From a bacterium (GTDB taxonomy: Bacteria > Chloroflexota > Dormibacteria > UBA8260 > Bog-877), in assembly GCA_021802115.1 (NCBI GenBank), contig JAKABA010000182.1:1-7878 (forward strand): a DNA stretch of 7,878 nt, read 5' to 3'. Under the pieces are notes generated by a model. That model saw only the letters and a list, made by a program, of their open reading frames with translations. It made no database searches and was not told the DNA's origin. This document shows positions 1-6,585 of the stretch, in pieces. Position 1 is the stretch's first letter. Each line of letters begins with the position of its first letter. The position numbers and the translations under genes were made by a program.

Positions 1-876
1 GGTCAGGGCGACTCGAACCGCCCCATCCCGCTCCCGAGTCAGGTACTCCCGCAACTCGCCCCGCCACTCGGACAGAGGCGGCCCGCCCAGCGCGATGAAG
101 TCCGAGTTGTCCAGAACCGAGTACCGGGGTCGTGGCGCCGGGGCTCCCCAATCGGCCGTGGAGACGGGCTCGACCCGGGCCTGGAGCCCGGCCTCCTCGA
201 GCGTGGCCACGGCCAGCTCGTACCAGCTGGCGGACCCCCGGCCGCAGAGGTGGTGGATGCCGAAGTGGGTGGTCGTGAGCAGCCAGCCGATGGCCGTCGA
301 GAGCTCCGCGGTCCAGGTGGGGGCTCCGACCTGGTCCGCGACCACCCGCAGCCGCCGGCCCTGGGCCGCGGCCCGCAGGATCGTCAGCGGGAAGTTCGGC
401 CCGCGGTTGCCGTACAGCCAGGAGGTGCGCACCAGGTAGAGCTCCCCGCCGGCCTCCTGGCAGGCGACCTCACCGGCCCGCTTGCTGGTCGCGTAGACGC
501 CCCTGGGGCGGGGGGTGTCGGTCGTCCGCCACGGCCGCGGCGGATCCGCGGCGTCCTGGCCGAAGACGAAGTCCGTGGAGATGTGGCATAGCGGAATCCC
601 GGCCTCCGCGCAGGCCCGGGCGACCACGGCCGCTCCATCCCGGTTGATCGCGAAGGCCAGCGCCGCCTCCGACTCGGCCTGGTCGACCCTGGTGTAGGCG
701 GCGCAGTTGACCACCCGGTCGGGGCGGCCGCCGGCCAGGGCGGACCGCACCTGGAGGTCGTCGGTCACGTCCACCTCCGACCGTCCGGCCCCCACTGCCT
801 CATGGCCCGCGTCCGCAAGCGCGGCCAGCAGGTCAGTGCCCAGCTGGCCCCCGGCCCCCAGGACCAGGACTCTCAC
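1..876 (-). CDS. rmlD: dTDP-4-dehydrorhamnose reductase (RmlD), 3' end cut by window edge
   Basis: Catalyses the last step of dTDP-L-rhamnose synthesis, the NAD(P)H-dependent reduction of dTDP-4-dehydro-L-rhamnose, in the cytoplasm. Reading the minus strand from a GTG at 876-874 gives 292 codons with no stop before the edge. Visible short-chain dehydrogenase features are the nucleotide-binding GAGGQLG at residues 7-13, NCAAY at 57-61, STDFVF at 100-105 (usually STDYVF), the catalytic YATSK (Tyr128, Lys132), RTSWLYG at 150-156, DQVGAPT at 181-187 and RPRYSVLDN at 249-257. The usual family length is about 280-305 residues, so only a few codons should be missing. The gene starts 7 nt after the rmlB stop with no clear Shine-Dalgarno sequence, which suggests coupled re-initiation. 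The GTG start puts the glycine-rich loop at the expected distance from the N-terminus. The assignment is secure; only the C-terminus is unseen. Confidence 0.93.
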   Translation of the reverse strand, partial: MRVLVLGAGGQLGTDLLAALADAGHEAVGAGRSEVDVTDDLQVRSALAGGRPDRVVNCAAYTRVDQAESEAALAFAINRDGAAVVARACAEAGIPLCHISTDFVFGQDAADPPRPWRTTDTPRPRGVYATSKRAGEVACQEAGGELYLVRTSWLYGNRGPNFPLTILRAAAQGRRLRVVADQVGAPTWTAELSTAIGWLLTTTHFGIHHLCGRGSASWYELAVATLEEAGLQARVEPVSTADWGAPAPRPRYSVLDNSDFIALGGPPLSEWRGELREYLTRERDGAVRVALT

Positions 877-883
877 CGCGGGT

Positions 884-1960
884 TCAGCTTGGGGCCGGAG
901 CGGCCCCGGCCAGAGGCCGGTAGTTGCGCCGGTAGAATTCGGCGAACTCCCCCGACTTGATCGGCTCCCAGATATCCCGGTGGTCGCGGTACCAGGCCAC
1001 GGTGCGCTCCATCCCGCTCTCGAAGTCGAGCTCGGGAGCCCATCCCAGCGCCCGGGCCCGACTGCTGTCGAGCGCGTAGCGGCGGTCGTGACCGGGGCGG
1101 TCCTCGACATGCTGGATCAGCTCCTCCGAGCGACCGGTCAGGCTCAGGACCGCCGCCGCCACCTGCAGGCCGTTGCGGGGGGCTCCGCCGTGGCCGAGGT
1201 TGTAGGCCAGCCCGGCGGACCCGCGGGCCAGAACGGTGGCGATGCCGCGCGCGTGGTCGTCCACGTAGAGGTAGTCGCGGACCGCGCCGCCGTCGCCGTA
1301 CACGGGCAGCGGCAGCGAGTCCAGCGCCTGGGTGACGAACAGGGGCACGATCTTCTCCGGGTACTGGTGGGGCCCGTAGGTGTTCGACCCCCGGGTGATC
1401 AGGATCGGGACCGAGTAGGTGGCGTGGTAGGCGAAGCACTGCATCTCCGCCCCCACCTTGCTGGCGGAGTACGGCGACCGGGGCCGCGGAGGGTCATCCT
1501 CCCGGGAGAGGGTGGGCGGCTCCACATCGCCGTAGACCTCGTCGGTCGAGACCTGCAGGAAGCGCCGGTGGTGGTGCACCCGGGCCGCCTCCAGCAGGGA
1601 GAAGGTGCCGTACACGTCGGTCTTGATGAAGGCGTCAGGGTCGAGGATGGAGCGGTCGACATGGGTCTCGGCCGCGAAGTTGACGATGCAGTCGACGTCT
1701 CGGGCCAGCTCCTCGACCAGCTGCCGGTCGCAGATGTCCCCTTCCACGAACCGGTAGCCGGGATGGTCGGAGACCGCCGCCAGGTTGGCGAGATTGCCGG
1801 CGTAGGTGAGCTTGTCGAGGACGGTGACCTGGAGGCCCGTCCCCCGCTCCAGAAGCAGCCTGACAAAGGCGGACCCGATGAAGCCGGCACCCCCCGCCAC
1901 CAGCAGGCGTGGTGGCAGCTCCGACCATGGCGTGCGGTCGTCGGGATGTTCGCTGTTCAT
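884..1960 (-). CDS. rmlB: dTDP-glucose 4,6-dehydratase (RmlB)
   Basis: Converts dTDP-D-glucose to dTDP-4-dehydro-6-deoxy-D-glucose using tightly bound NAD+; second step of the rhamnose pathway. The product is 358 residues, close to the family norm of 330-360. Visible are the Rossmann loop GGAGFIG at 23-29, LDKLTYAGN at 48-56, the FAAETHVDRS block at 95-104, the catalytic STDEVYG at 138-144 (Thr139, Asp140, Glu141) and the YSASK pair (Tyr164, Lys168). RGSNTYGP at 190-197 replaces the common RCSNNYGP, and VRDYLYVDDH lies at 227-236. The ATG at 1960 was chosen because it follows the rmlC stop by one base (TGAAATG) and puts a 17-residue lead before the first beta strand. The frame stays open further upstream, to 2374, but that part lies inside rmlC and has the arginine/serine-rich composition of a shadow frame. 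No good Shine-Dalgarno is visible, so translation is probably coupled to rmlC. Confidence 0.95.
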   Translation of the reverse strand: MNSEHPDDRTPWSELPPRLLVAGGAGFIGSAFVRLLLERGTGLQVTVLDKLTYAGNLANLAAVSDHPGYRFVEGDICDRQLVEELARDVDCIVNFAAETHVDRSILDPDAFIKTDVYGTFSLLEAARVHHHRRFLQVSTDEVYGDVEPPTLSREDDPPRPRSPYSASKVGAEMQCFAYHATYSVPILITRGSNTYGPHQYPEKIVPLFVTQALDSLPLPVYGDGGAVRDYLYVDDHARGIATVLARGSAGLAYNLGHGGAPRNGLQVAAAVLSLTGRSEELIQHVEDRPGHDRRYALDSSRARALGWAPELDFESGMERTVAWYRDHRDIWEPIKSGEFAEFYRRNYRPLAGAAPAPS

Positions 1961-1961
1961 T

Positions 1962-2540
1962 TCAGATGTTCTCGATCCTCCAGTCGAAGCCGATGCGGGG
2001 ATCGTCCCAGGGTATCCGACCCTCGTCGGGATCCTCGGGCCGGTAGGGCTCGGTGGTGTAGTAGCAGAGCAGGATGTCGCGCTGCGAGAGGGCCTGGTAG
2101 CCGTGCGCGACCAGCGGCGGGATGGCGACCACCTTGGCGCTGCGCTCCCCGCTGAAGACGACCTGGACCCTCCCCTGGGTGGGCGAGTCCGGGCGCAGGT
2201 CGACCAGCACGATCCGGGCGTCGCCCGCCACCATGTCCCAGTAGTCCCACTGCCGGCGGTGCCAGTGAAAGGCCTTGATGAGCTCCGGGGGGTTGCCCCC
2301 TCGGGCGTAGGCCAGGGAGCGCGACATCTGCGCGAACCCGTGCTCCGGCAGAAACGGCCGGCCGGAGTCGTCACGGTCCCCGCGTTTGAGCTGCTCGGTG
2401 AAGTGACCGCGCTGGTCGAAGTGCAGGGTGAGCGTTTTGACCATCACCTGGTCGATGGTCCCGAGCTTGGCGGCCAGGGGGACCGCCGCCATCGCCTCCA
2501 GGACAGCCTCCATCTCCGCGGTCAACTTCTGCCAGGCCAT
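1962..2540 (-). CDS. rmlC: Divergent RmlC-like dTDP-4-dehydrorhamnose 3,5-epimerase
   Basis: A 192-residue cupin of the RmlC family, which epimerises C3 and C5 of dTDP-4-dehydro-6-deoxyglucose to give the L-rhamno form. Family landmarks are DQRGHFTE at 42-49 (canonical D-x-RG-x-F-x-E), QMSRS at 71-75, VDLRPDSPTQG at 113-123, IPPLVAHGY at 140-148 and the terminal WDDPRIGFDW at 178-187. The active-site segment is unusual: instead of RGLHYQ followed by a long loop and Q-x-K, it reads KAFHWHRRQWDYW at 89-101. There are His residues at 92 and 94, a shortened loop, and Asp99 where the conserved Lys should align. About 20 extra N-terminal residues look helical. A perfect AGGAGG five bases upstream fixes the ATG at 2540. 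Position between rmlA and rmlB supports a role in dTDP-rhamnose synthesis. A different product stereochemistry or a non-catalytic role cannot be excluded. Confidence 0.82.
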   Translation of the reverse strand: MAWQKLTAEMEAVLEAMAAVPLAAKLGTIDQVMVKTLTLHFDQRGHFTEQLKRGDRDDSGRPFLPEHGFAQMSRSLAYARGGNPPELIKAFHWHRRQWDYWDMVAGDARIVLVDLRPDSPTQGRVQVVFSGERSAKVVAIPPLVAHGYQALSQRDILLCYYTTEPYRPEDPDEGRIPWDDPRIGFDWRIENI

Positions 2541-2545
2541 CAGCT

Positions 2546-2551
2546 CCTCCT
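2546..2551 (-). promoter_or_regulatory. Perfect Shine-Dalgarno of rmlC
   Basis: AGGAGG on the minus strand, five bases before the ATG at 2540 and overlapping the TGA stop of rmlA at 2553-2551. It is the strongest ribosome binding site in the window. It decides the rmlC start and implies strong or coupled initiation of the epimerase gene. Confidence 0.85.
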
Positions 2552-3621
2552 CAAGCCAGGCTCACCCGGGAGTGGTCACCCAGCATCAGCTTGTGGGCCC
2601 GAGGTCGGGTGTCGCTCTTCTCGATCACCACGTCCCGGCCGATCAGGGAGTCCTCGATCTTGCTGGCGCCCCGGATCACCGTGTGCTCCAGGACGATCGA
2701 GTGCTCGATCTCGCTGCCCTCCACCAGCACATGGTGGTACAGGGCCGTGAAGGGGCCCACGAACGAGTCCACCACCCGGGTGTGGGCGCCGACGATCACC
2801 GGGCCCCGGATCGTGCTGTGGACCACCTCGGAGCCCGCCTCCAGGATCACCTTGCCCAGCAGCTTGGAGTCGGCGCTCACGGTCCCCTCCCGGCGCTCGT
2901 CGAGCATGTCCAGGACGACCCGATTGCACTCCAGGAGGTCGTCCATCTTGCCGGTGTCGATCCAGCGGCCCTCGACCAGGTGGGGGGTGACACGCCGGCC
3001 GCGGTCGATCTGCCACTGGATGGCGTCGGTGATCTCCAGCTCCCCACGGGCGGACGGCGAGATGGCATCGACCGCCTCGAAGATGCTGGGCTGAAAGCAG
3101 TAGACGCCCACCAGGACCAGGTCGGAGCGAGGGTCGCTGGGCTTCTCCTCCAGCCGCACCACCCGGCCCTGCTCCAGCTCGGCCACCCCGAAGCGCTGGG
3201 GGTCGGGCATCCGTTTGAGCAGGATAAGAACGTCGGGGCCGTCCCGGCGGAACTCCTCCACCACCGAGCGGATCCCCCCGGTGATGAAGTTGTCGCCGAG
3301 ATACATCACGAATGGCGACCCGTCCAGGAAGGTGCGGGCGGTCTGGACCGCGTGGGCCAGGCCCAGGGGCTGGAGCTGGCTGATGTACTCGACCCGAGCC
3401 CCGAACCGGGACCCATCCCCGACCGCCCGGCGGATCTCCTCGCCGGTGTCGCCGACCACGATCCCGATCTCCTGGATCCCGGCCTCGACCAGCGCCTCCA
3501 GACCGTAGAAGAGCACCGGCTTGTTGGCGATCGGGACGAGCTGCTTGGCCCCGGTGTGGGTGATGGGGCGGAGCCTGGTCCCCTTGCCCCCGCTGAGAAC
3601 CAGACCCTTCACGAGGGGCAA
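2551..3621 (-). CDS. rmlA: Glucose-1-phosphate thymidylyltransferase, long form (RmlA)
   Basis: Makes dTDP-glucose and pyrophosphate from glucose-1-phosphate and dTTP; first step of the rhamnose pathway. The 356-residue product has an N-terminal nucleotidyltransferase domain (about 1-240) with LSGGKGTRLRPIT at 9-21, AKQLVP at 25-30, the metal-binding LGDN at 108-111, LEEKP at 157-161, GELEITDA at 193-200 and RWIDTGKMDDLLE at 219-231. Residues about 245-345 contain hexapeptide-like repeats (for example IRGPVIVGAHTRV) typical of a left-handed beta helix. This matches the long, StrD-like RmlA form rather than the roughly 290-residue short form. The start is ambiguous. TTG at 3621 has GGGGAG nine bases upstream, while GTG at 3612 would give the family-typical N-terminus MKGLVLSGGKGTRL. 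The gene lies 42 nt after the transferase and 10 nt before rmlC. Confidence 0.93.
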   Translation of the reverse strand: MPLVKGLVLSGGKGTRLRPITHTGAKQLVPIANKPVLFYGLEALVEAGIQEIGIVVGDTGEEIRRAVGDGSRFGARVEYISQLQPLGLAHAVQTARTFLDGSPFVMYLGDNFITGGIRSVVEEFRRDGPDVLILLKRMPDPQRFGVAELEQGRVVRLEEKPSDPRSDLVLVGVYCFQPSIFEAVDAISPSARGELEITDAIQWQIDRGRRVTPHLVEGRWIDTGKMDDLLECNRVVLDMLDERREGTVSADSKLLGKVILEAGSEVVHSTIRGPVIVGAHTRVVDSFVGPFTALYHHVLVEGSEIEHSIVLEHTVIRGASKIEDSLIGRDVVIEKSDTRPRAHKLMLGDHSRVSLA

Positions 3622-3630
3622 GCCTACCAG

Positions 3631-3636
3631 CTCCCC
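3631..3636 (-). promoter_or_regulatory. Candidate ribosome binding site of rmlA
   Basis: GGGGAG on the minus strand, nine bases before the TTG at 3621 and eighteen before the alternative GTG at 3612. The spacing favours TTG, whereas family alignment favours GTG. A second purine run, GGTAGG at 3628-3623, could serve the GTG. Confidence 0.45.
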
Positions 3637-3644
3637 GCAGCCGG

Positions 3645-3663
3645 GCCCGGGCCGCCGCCGGGC
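3645..3663 (-). other. Small GC hairpin between transferase and rmlA
   Basis: GCCCGG (3663-3658) and CCGGGC (3650-3645) can pair as a perfect 6-bp stem around a 7-base loop. It begins immediately after the transferase stop codon at 3666-3664. No T-tract follows, so it is not a standard intrinsic terminator. It may slow ribosomes or polymerase or protect mRNA ends, or be a chance product of high GC. The downstream arm is also part of a 10-bp palindrome at 3641-3650. Confidence 0.35.
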
Positions 3664-5118
3664 TCAGTAGGCATGCCGGTGGAAGAGGATCCGCCACGGG
3701 GTCAGCAGCAGAATCTTGAGATCGAAGCCCAAAGACCAGTTCTCGATGTAGTAGAGGTCGTAGAAGATCCGCTCCTCCATCGAGTTGCCCTGGCGGAGGT
3801 CGTTCACCTGGGCCCAGCCGGTGCACCCCGGAGGCGCCTGCAGGCGCTCCCGGTACCGGGGGTAGTCGCGTTCGAACTGGGCCGCGAAGTAGGGCCGCTC
3901 GGGGCGCGGGCCCACCAGGCTCATCTCGCCCTTGATCACGTTCCAGAGCTGGGGCAGCTCGTCCAGGCTGAAGCGGCGCACGAACCGGCCGACCGGGGTG
4001 GTGCGCTGGTCACCCTCGGTCGCCATGACCGGCCCGGTATGGCGCTCCGCGTCGACCACCATCGAGCGCAGCTTCCAAACCCGGAAGCGGCGGCCGTGGA
4101 GGCCCAACCGCTCCTGCGCGTAGAAGGGGGACCCCTTCGAGGTGAGGGATATCGCCAGGGCGCACACCCCGACCACGGGGGCCACCGGGATCGCCAGGAT
4201 GACGGTGAAGACCAGGTCGAAGGCCCGCTTCAGGATCAGGTTGCGACCGACCAGCCGGTTGGGCCGCAGCCCGATCAGGGGCATCCCGGCCACCTGCTCG
4301 GTGCGGGCCGCCGAGGTCATCATCTCCAGGATGTCAGGCACCACCTTGACCTCCGCCCCCTGGCTGAGGCAGGCGTTCGCGAACTCCACGACCCGGTCGT
4401 GGCCGGCCTCGCCGAGAGCCAGCACCACCATGTCGGCGCGCTCGCGAGCGACGATCCGGTCCAGCCCCTGCTCCATCGAGAAGGTGGCCAGATCCTGGTT
4501 GCCGGGGCTGGCGCCGGGAACGGTCGCCACCCGTCCCACCAGCTGGTAGCCGTACTCGGGGAACATCCTGAGCCTGCGTATGAGCAGATCGGCGATCTCG
4601 CCGCTGCCCACCACCAGCACCCTGACCGCGCCGAAGCCGGAACTGAAGAGCGCCCCCTGGATGCCCCGGATGGCGGCCCGCTCGAGGATGTAGAGGAGAA
4701 GGGCGGCGATGGAGGCGTCCGCCAGCACCAGCCGGGAATAGGGGAAGCCCCGGTAGAGGCCCTCGAGGGCGACCGCCAGGGCCACGAAGAGGGCGACCGA
4801 TCCTGCCGAGCCCAGGATCTCGTCCACGAACGACTGGCCGCGCTGGACCCGGTAGCGGCCGGTGAACAGGAAGACCAGCAGCCACAGGGCGACCACGAAC
4901 GGGATCGCCAGCGCGTAGTCATGGAAGCTGGGCACCGCCCCACCCGGAATCGGGACCCCGGAGAGGTGGAAGCGGTACTCGTAGCCGATCAGGGCGCCGG
5001 CCGCCACCGCCAGCGCGTCCCCCACCACCCGGATCGCGACCAGCGGCCCCAGGCGCCGGTTGCGGGACACGGCGTGCGAGACCTCGAGCGGTCGGATCAG
5101 GGGGCCGGACTCAGCCAA
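3664..5118 (-). CDS. Polyprenyl-phosphate sugar-1-phosphate transferase (WbaP/EpsL type)
   Basis: Integral membrane enzyme that transfers a hexose-1-phosphate from a nucleotide sugar to undecaprenyl phosphate, starting glycan assembly on the cytoplasmic face. It has 484 residues. Four N-terminal membrane segments lie at about 25-45, 68-86, 104-122 and 130-148. A central Rossmann-like domain follows, with VLVVGSGEIADLL at 167-179. The C-terminal bacterial sugar transferase domain begins at about 297 with KRAFDLVFT and a hydrophobic, probably re-entrant segment. It contains FYAQERLGLHGRRFRVWKLRSM (332-353), SLDELPQLWNVIKGEMSLVGPRPE (384-407; catalytic Asp-Glu), GCTGWAQVN (431-439) and YDLYYIENWS (453-462). 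The TTG start overlaps the flippase gene by 8 nt and has GGAGG eight bases upstream; a GTG at 5070 is a weaker alternative. The sugar donor cannot be read from the sequence; glucose or galactose is most likely by family precedent. Confidence 0.92.
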   Translation of the reverse strand: MAESGPLIRPLEVSHAVSRNRRLGPLVAIRVVGDALAVAAGALIGYEYRFHLSGVPIPGGAVPSFHDYALAIPFVVALWLLVFLFTGRYRVQRGQSFVDEILGSAGSVALFVALAVALEGLYRGFPYSRLVLADASIAALLLYILERAAIRGIQGALFSSGFGAVRVLVVGSGEIADLLIRRLRMFPEYGYQLVGRVATVPGASPGNQDLATFSMEQGLDRIVARERADMVVLALGEAGHDRVVEFANACLSQGAEVKVVPDILEMMTSAARTEQVAGMPLIGLRPNRLVGRNLILKRAFDLVFTVILAIPVAPVVGVCALAISLTSKGSPFYAQERLGLHGRRFRVWKLRSMVVDAERHTGPVMATEGDQRTTPVGRFVRRFSLDELPQLWNVIKGEMSLVGPRPERPYFAAQFERDYPRYRERLQAPPGCTGWAQVNDLRQGNSMEERIFYDLYYIENWSLGFDLKILLLTPWRILFHRHAY

Positions 5119-6574
5119 GGCCCACCCCTCCGCCCTCCGGGGCCAGCCGCCGGCGCAGGCTCTGGCGCGCCATCTGAATCTCCTCTCGGGTTATCCCGCC
5201 GGTCAGCCACAGGGCCCCCAGGTAGCAGATGCCGGCGGCGGGAGCCACCCAGAAGACGTTCTCGAAGGAGAGCACCCCCATCACCCCGACCATGAGCCCC
5301 CCCGAGACCAGGATGGGGGTCAGGGCCCTGGCCCAGGGCAGGCTGCCGAGCTGGCGGCGCACCAGCATGTATCCGGCCACCAGCAGGAACACCTCCGTGA
5401 TCACGGTAGCCCAGCTACAGGCAAGATACCCCGTCCCGCGGGGGAAGAGCGGAATCATCACCAAGTTTAGGGTCACGTTCACGGCGATGCTGAGCAGCGA
5501 CAGCTTGATGCTGTCCTGCTGGCGGTCCATCGCTCCCAGGCCGAAGACGAAGGTGTTGTTGACGAACAGGAAGACCAGCGCCAGCGCCAGGATGCTGACC
5601 GCCGGGCCCGACTGTCGGTAGATGTGCAGGAAGCCGACCAGGGCGGTGCCCCCGAAGGCGAGTGCGACCGCCAGCGGCATCGCGATCGAGGCCAGCAGCC
5701 GCAGGGTGATGGTGTAGGCCCCGCGCATCGAGCCCACCTCGCCCAGGTGGAGGACGGAGAGAGCCGGGAAGACCGCGTTCATCACCGTCTGGGGCAGAAA
5801 CGACAGCCCCTCCAGGAACTTGTAGGAGGCCTGGTAGTAGCCCACCTGGGTCGCCCCCCGCAGCGCCTCCAGGATGAGGACGTCGATCTTGAAGTAGATG
5901 GTGTTGAGGAAGAAGACCAGGGCGAACGGCAGGCCCATCCGGATCAGGCGGCGCACCAGCGGGTAGTCGATGGCGACCCGGGGACGGAAGTACCTCCTGG
6001 AGATGATCGCCAGCGCGAAGAGGCAGGTGAAGAGATAGGAGGCGGCGTAGGCCCACAAGTAGGCGGGCAGGCCCAGGTGGGCGACCCAGGCCAAGGCCGT
6101 GCCCGCCAGCAGGATCGCCCCCTCGGCGATGGTCTCGAACGCCTCGTAGCGCATCTCCCCGGTGGCGTAGAAGGTGCTGCGCAGGACGTTGGCCAGCGAG
6201 GTCGCCACCAAAAGGGCGAAGGCCGGCCACAGCAGCGGCAGAACCGAGGGGTGGCTGGTGAAGGTGGACATCACGAACAGACAGAGCAGGCTCCCCAGCA
6301 GCAGCGGCACCTTGGCGCCCAGCACCGCCGCCAGGTAGGGCTCCAAGCGCTTGCGGTCGCGGCTGCCCTCGCGCAGGTAGACGATCTGGAGGCCGCCGTC
6401 TCCCACGATGCTGGAGAGGTTGCTCAGGACCACCACGACCCCGAACTCGCCATAGCGGAACGGGCCCAGGGCGTGCTGCTGGATCAGGAAGGCCACGAAC
6501 ACCAGGAGCCGTGCCCCGGTCCGGGCCACGAACAGCATGGTCGTGTTGCGGACCGTGCGGTGGGCGAGGCTCAC
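5111..6574 (-). CDS. wzx: Wzx-type polysaccharide flippase (MOP superfamily)
   Basis: Predicted membrane protein of 487 residues that would flip the undecaprenyl-diphosphate-linked repeat unit across the cytoplasmic membrane. It has 12 to 14 hydrophobic segments along its length. The N-terminus RTVRNTTMLFVARTGARLLVF (6-26), the conserved GPFRYGEFGVVVVLSNLSSIVGDGGL (37-62) and the GYYQASYKFLEGLSFLP block (245-261) are typical of the polysaccharide biosynthesis/Wzx family. Basic residues cluster in predicted cytoplasmic loops (for example 192-212) and at the C-terminal tail (470-477), consistent with the positive-inside rule. The GTG at 6574 is supported by GAGG seven bases upstream, overlapping the stop of the preceding gene. 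The 3' end overlaps the transferase start by 8 nt. Its position between a Wzy/WaaL-class gene and an initiating transferase supports a Wzx role. Sequence divergence in this family means the substrate cannot be inferred. Confidence 0.9.
   Translation of the reverse strand: MSLAHRTVRNTTMLFVARTGARLLVFVAFLIQQHALGPFRYGEFGVVVVLSNLSSIVGDGGLQIVYLREGSRDRKRLEPYLAAVLGAKVPLLLGSLLCLFVMSTFTSHPSVLPLLWPAFALLVATSLANVLRSTFYATGEMRYEAFETIAEGAILLAGTALAWVAHLGLPAYLWAYAASYLFTCLFALAIISRRYFRPRVAIDYPLVRRLIRMGLPFALVFFLNTIYFKIDVLILEALRGATQVGYYQASYKFLEGLSFLPQTVMNAVFPALSVLHLGEVGSMRGAYTITLRLLASIAMPLAVALAFGGTALVGFLHIYRQSGPAVSILALALVFLFVNNTFVFGLGAMDRQQDSIKLSLLSIAVNVTLNLVMIPLFPRGTGYLACSWATVITEVFLLVAGYMLVRRQLGSLPWARALTPILVSGGLMVGVMGVLSFENVFWVAPAAGICYLGALWLTGGITREEIQMARQSLRRRLAPEGGGVGLG
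5125..5131 (-). promoter_or_regulatory. Ribosome binding site of the sugar transferase
   Basis: GGAGGGG on the minus strand inside the 3' end of the flippase gene; its GGAGG core is eight bases before the TTG at 5118. It supports the unusual TTG start and the 8-nt gene overlap. A second GGAGGG lies just upstream at 5138-5133. Confidence 0.65.
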
Positions 6575-6581
6575 GCCGAAG

Positions 6582-6585
6582 CCTC
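6582..6585 (-). promoter_or_regulatory. Ribosome binding site of the flippase gene
   Basis: GAGG on the minus strand, seven bases before the GTG at 6574, sharing bases with the TGA stop of the upstream membrane-protein gene. It is a modest match, but the spacing is right and it implies coupling of the two membrane proteins. Confidence 0.5.

Noticed and set aside
431..460. Substitutions in RmlD (STDFVF, RTSWLYG) and RmlB (RGSNTYGP) as signs of altered function.
   Set aside because: These are conservative changes next to intact catalytic Tyr-x-x-x-Lys and Thr/Asp/Glu residues, and fall within ordinary family variation.
707..2155. A 482-codon open frame on the plus strand opposite rmlD, rmlB and rmlC.
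   Set aside because: Same reason: it is a mirror of high-GC third positions, has no motif, and lies opposite genes with clear catalytic motifs.
1961..2374. N-terminal extension of RmlB up to 2374 in the same frame.
   Set aside because: The added 138 residues are shadow sequence of rmlC, rich in Arg, Ser and Thr. The ATG at 1960 gives a normal RmlB length and follows the rmlC stop by one base.
3641..3650. The 10-bp palindrome CCGGGCCCGG as an operator or restriction-type site.
   Set aside because: Short all-GC palindromes are expected by chance at this base composition, and it lies inside a gap without any promoter-like sequence.
2428..5295. A 955-codon open frame on the plus strand, antisense to transferase, rmlA and part of rmlC.
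   Set aside because: It runs across three well-supported minus-strand genes and has biased, repetitive composition (Pro, Gly, His, Asp, Gln, Val) with no recognisable domain. In GC-rich genes the antisense frame rarely meets stop codons, so length alone is not evidence.
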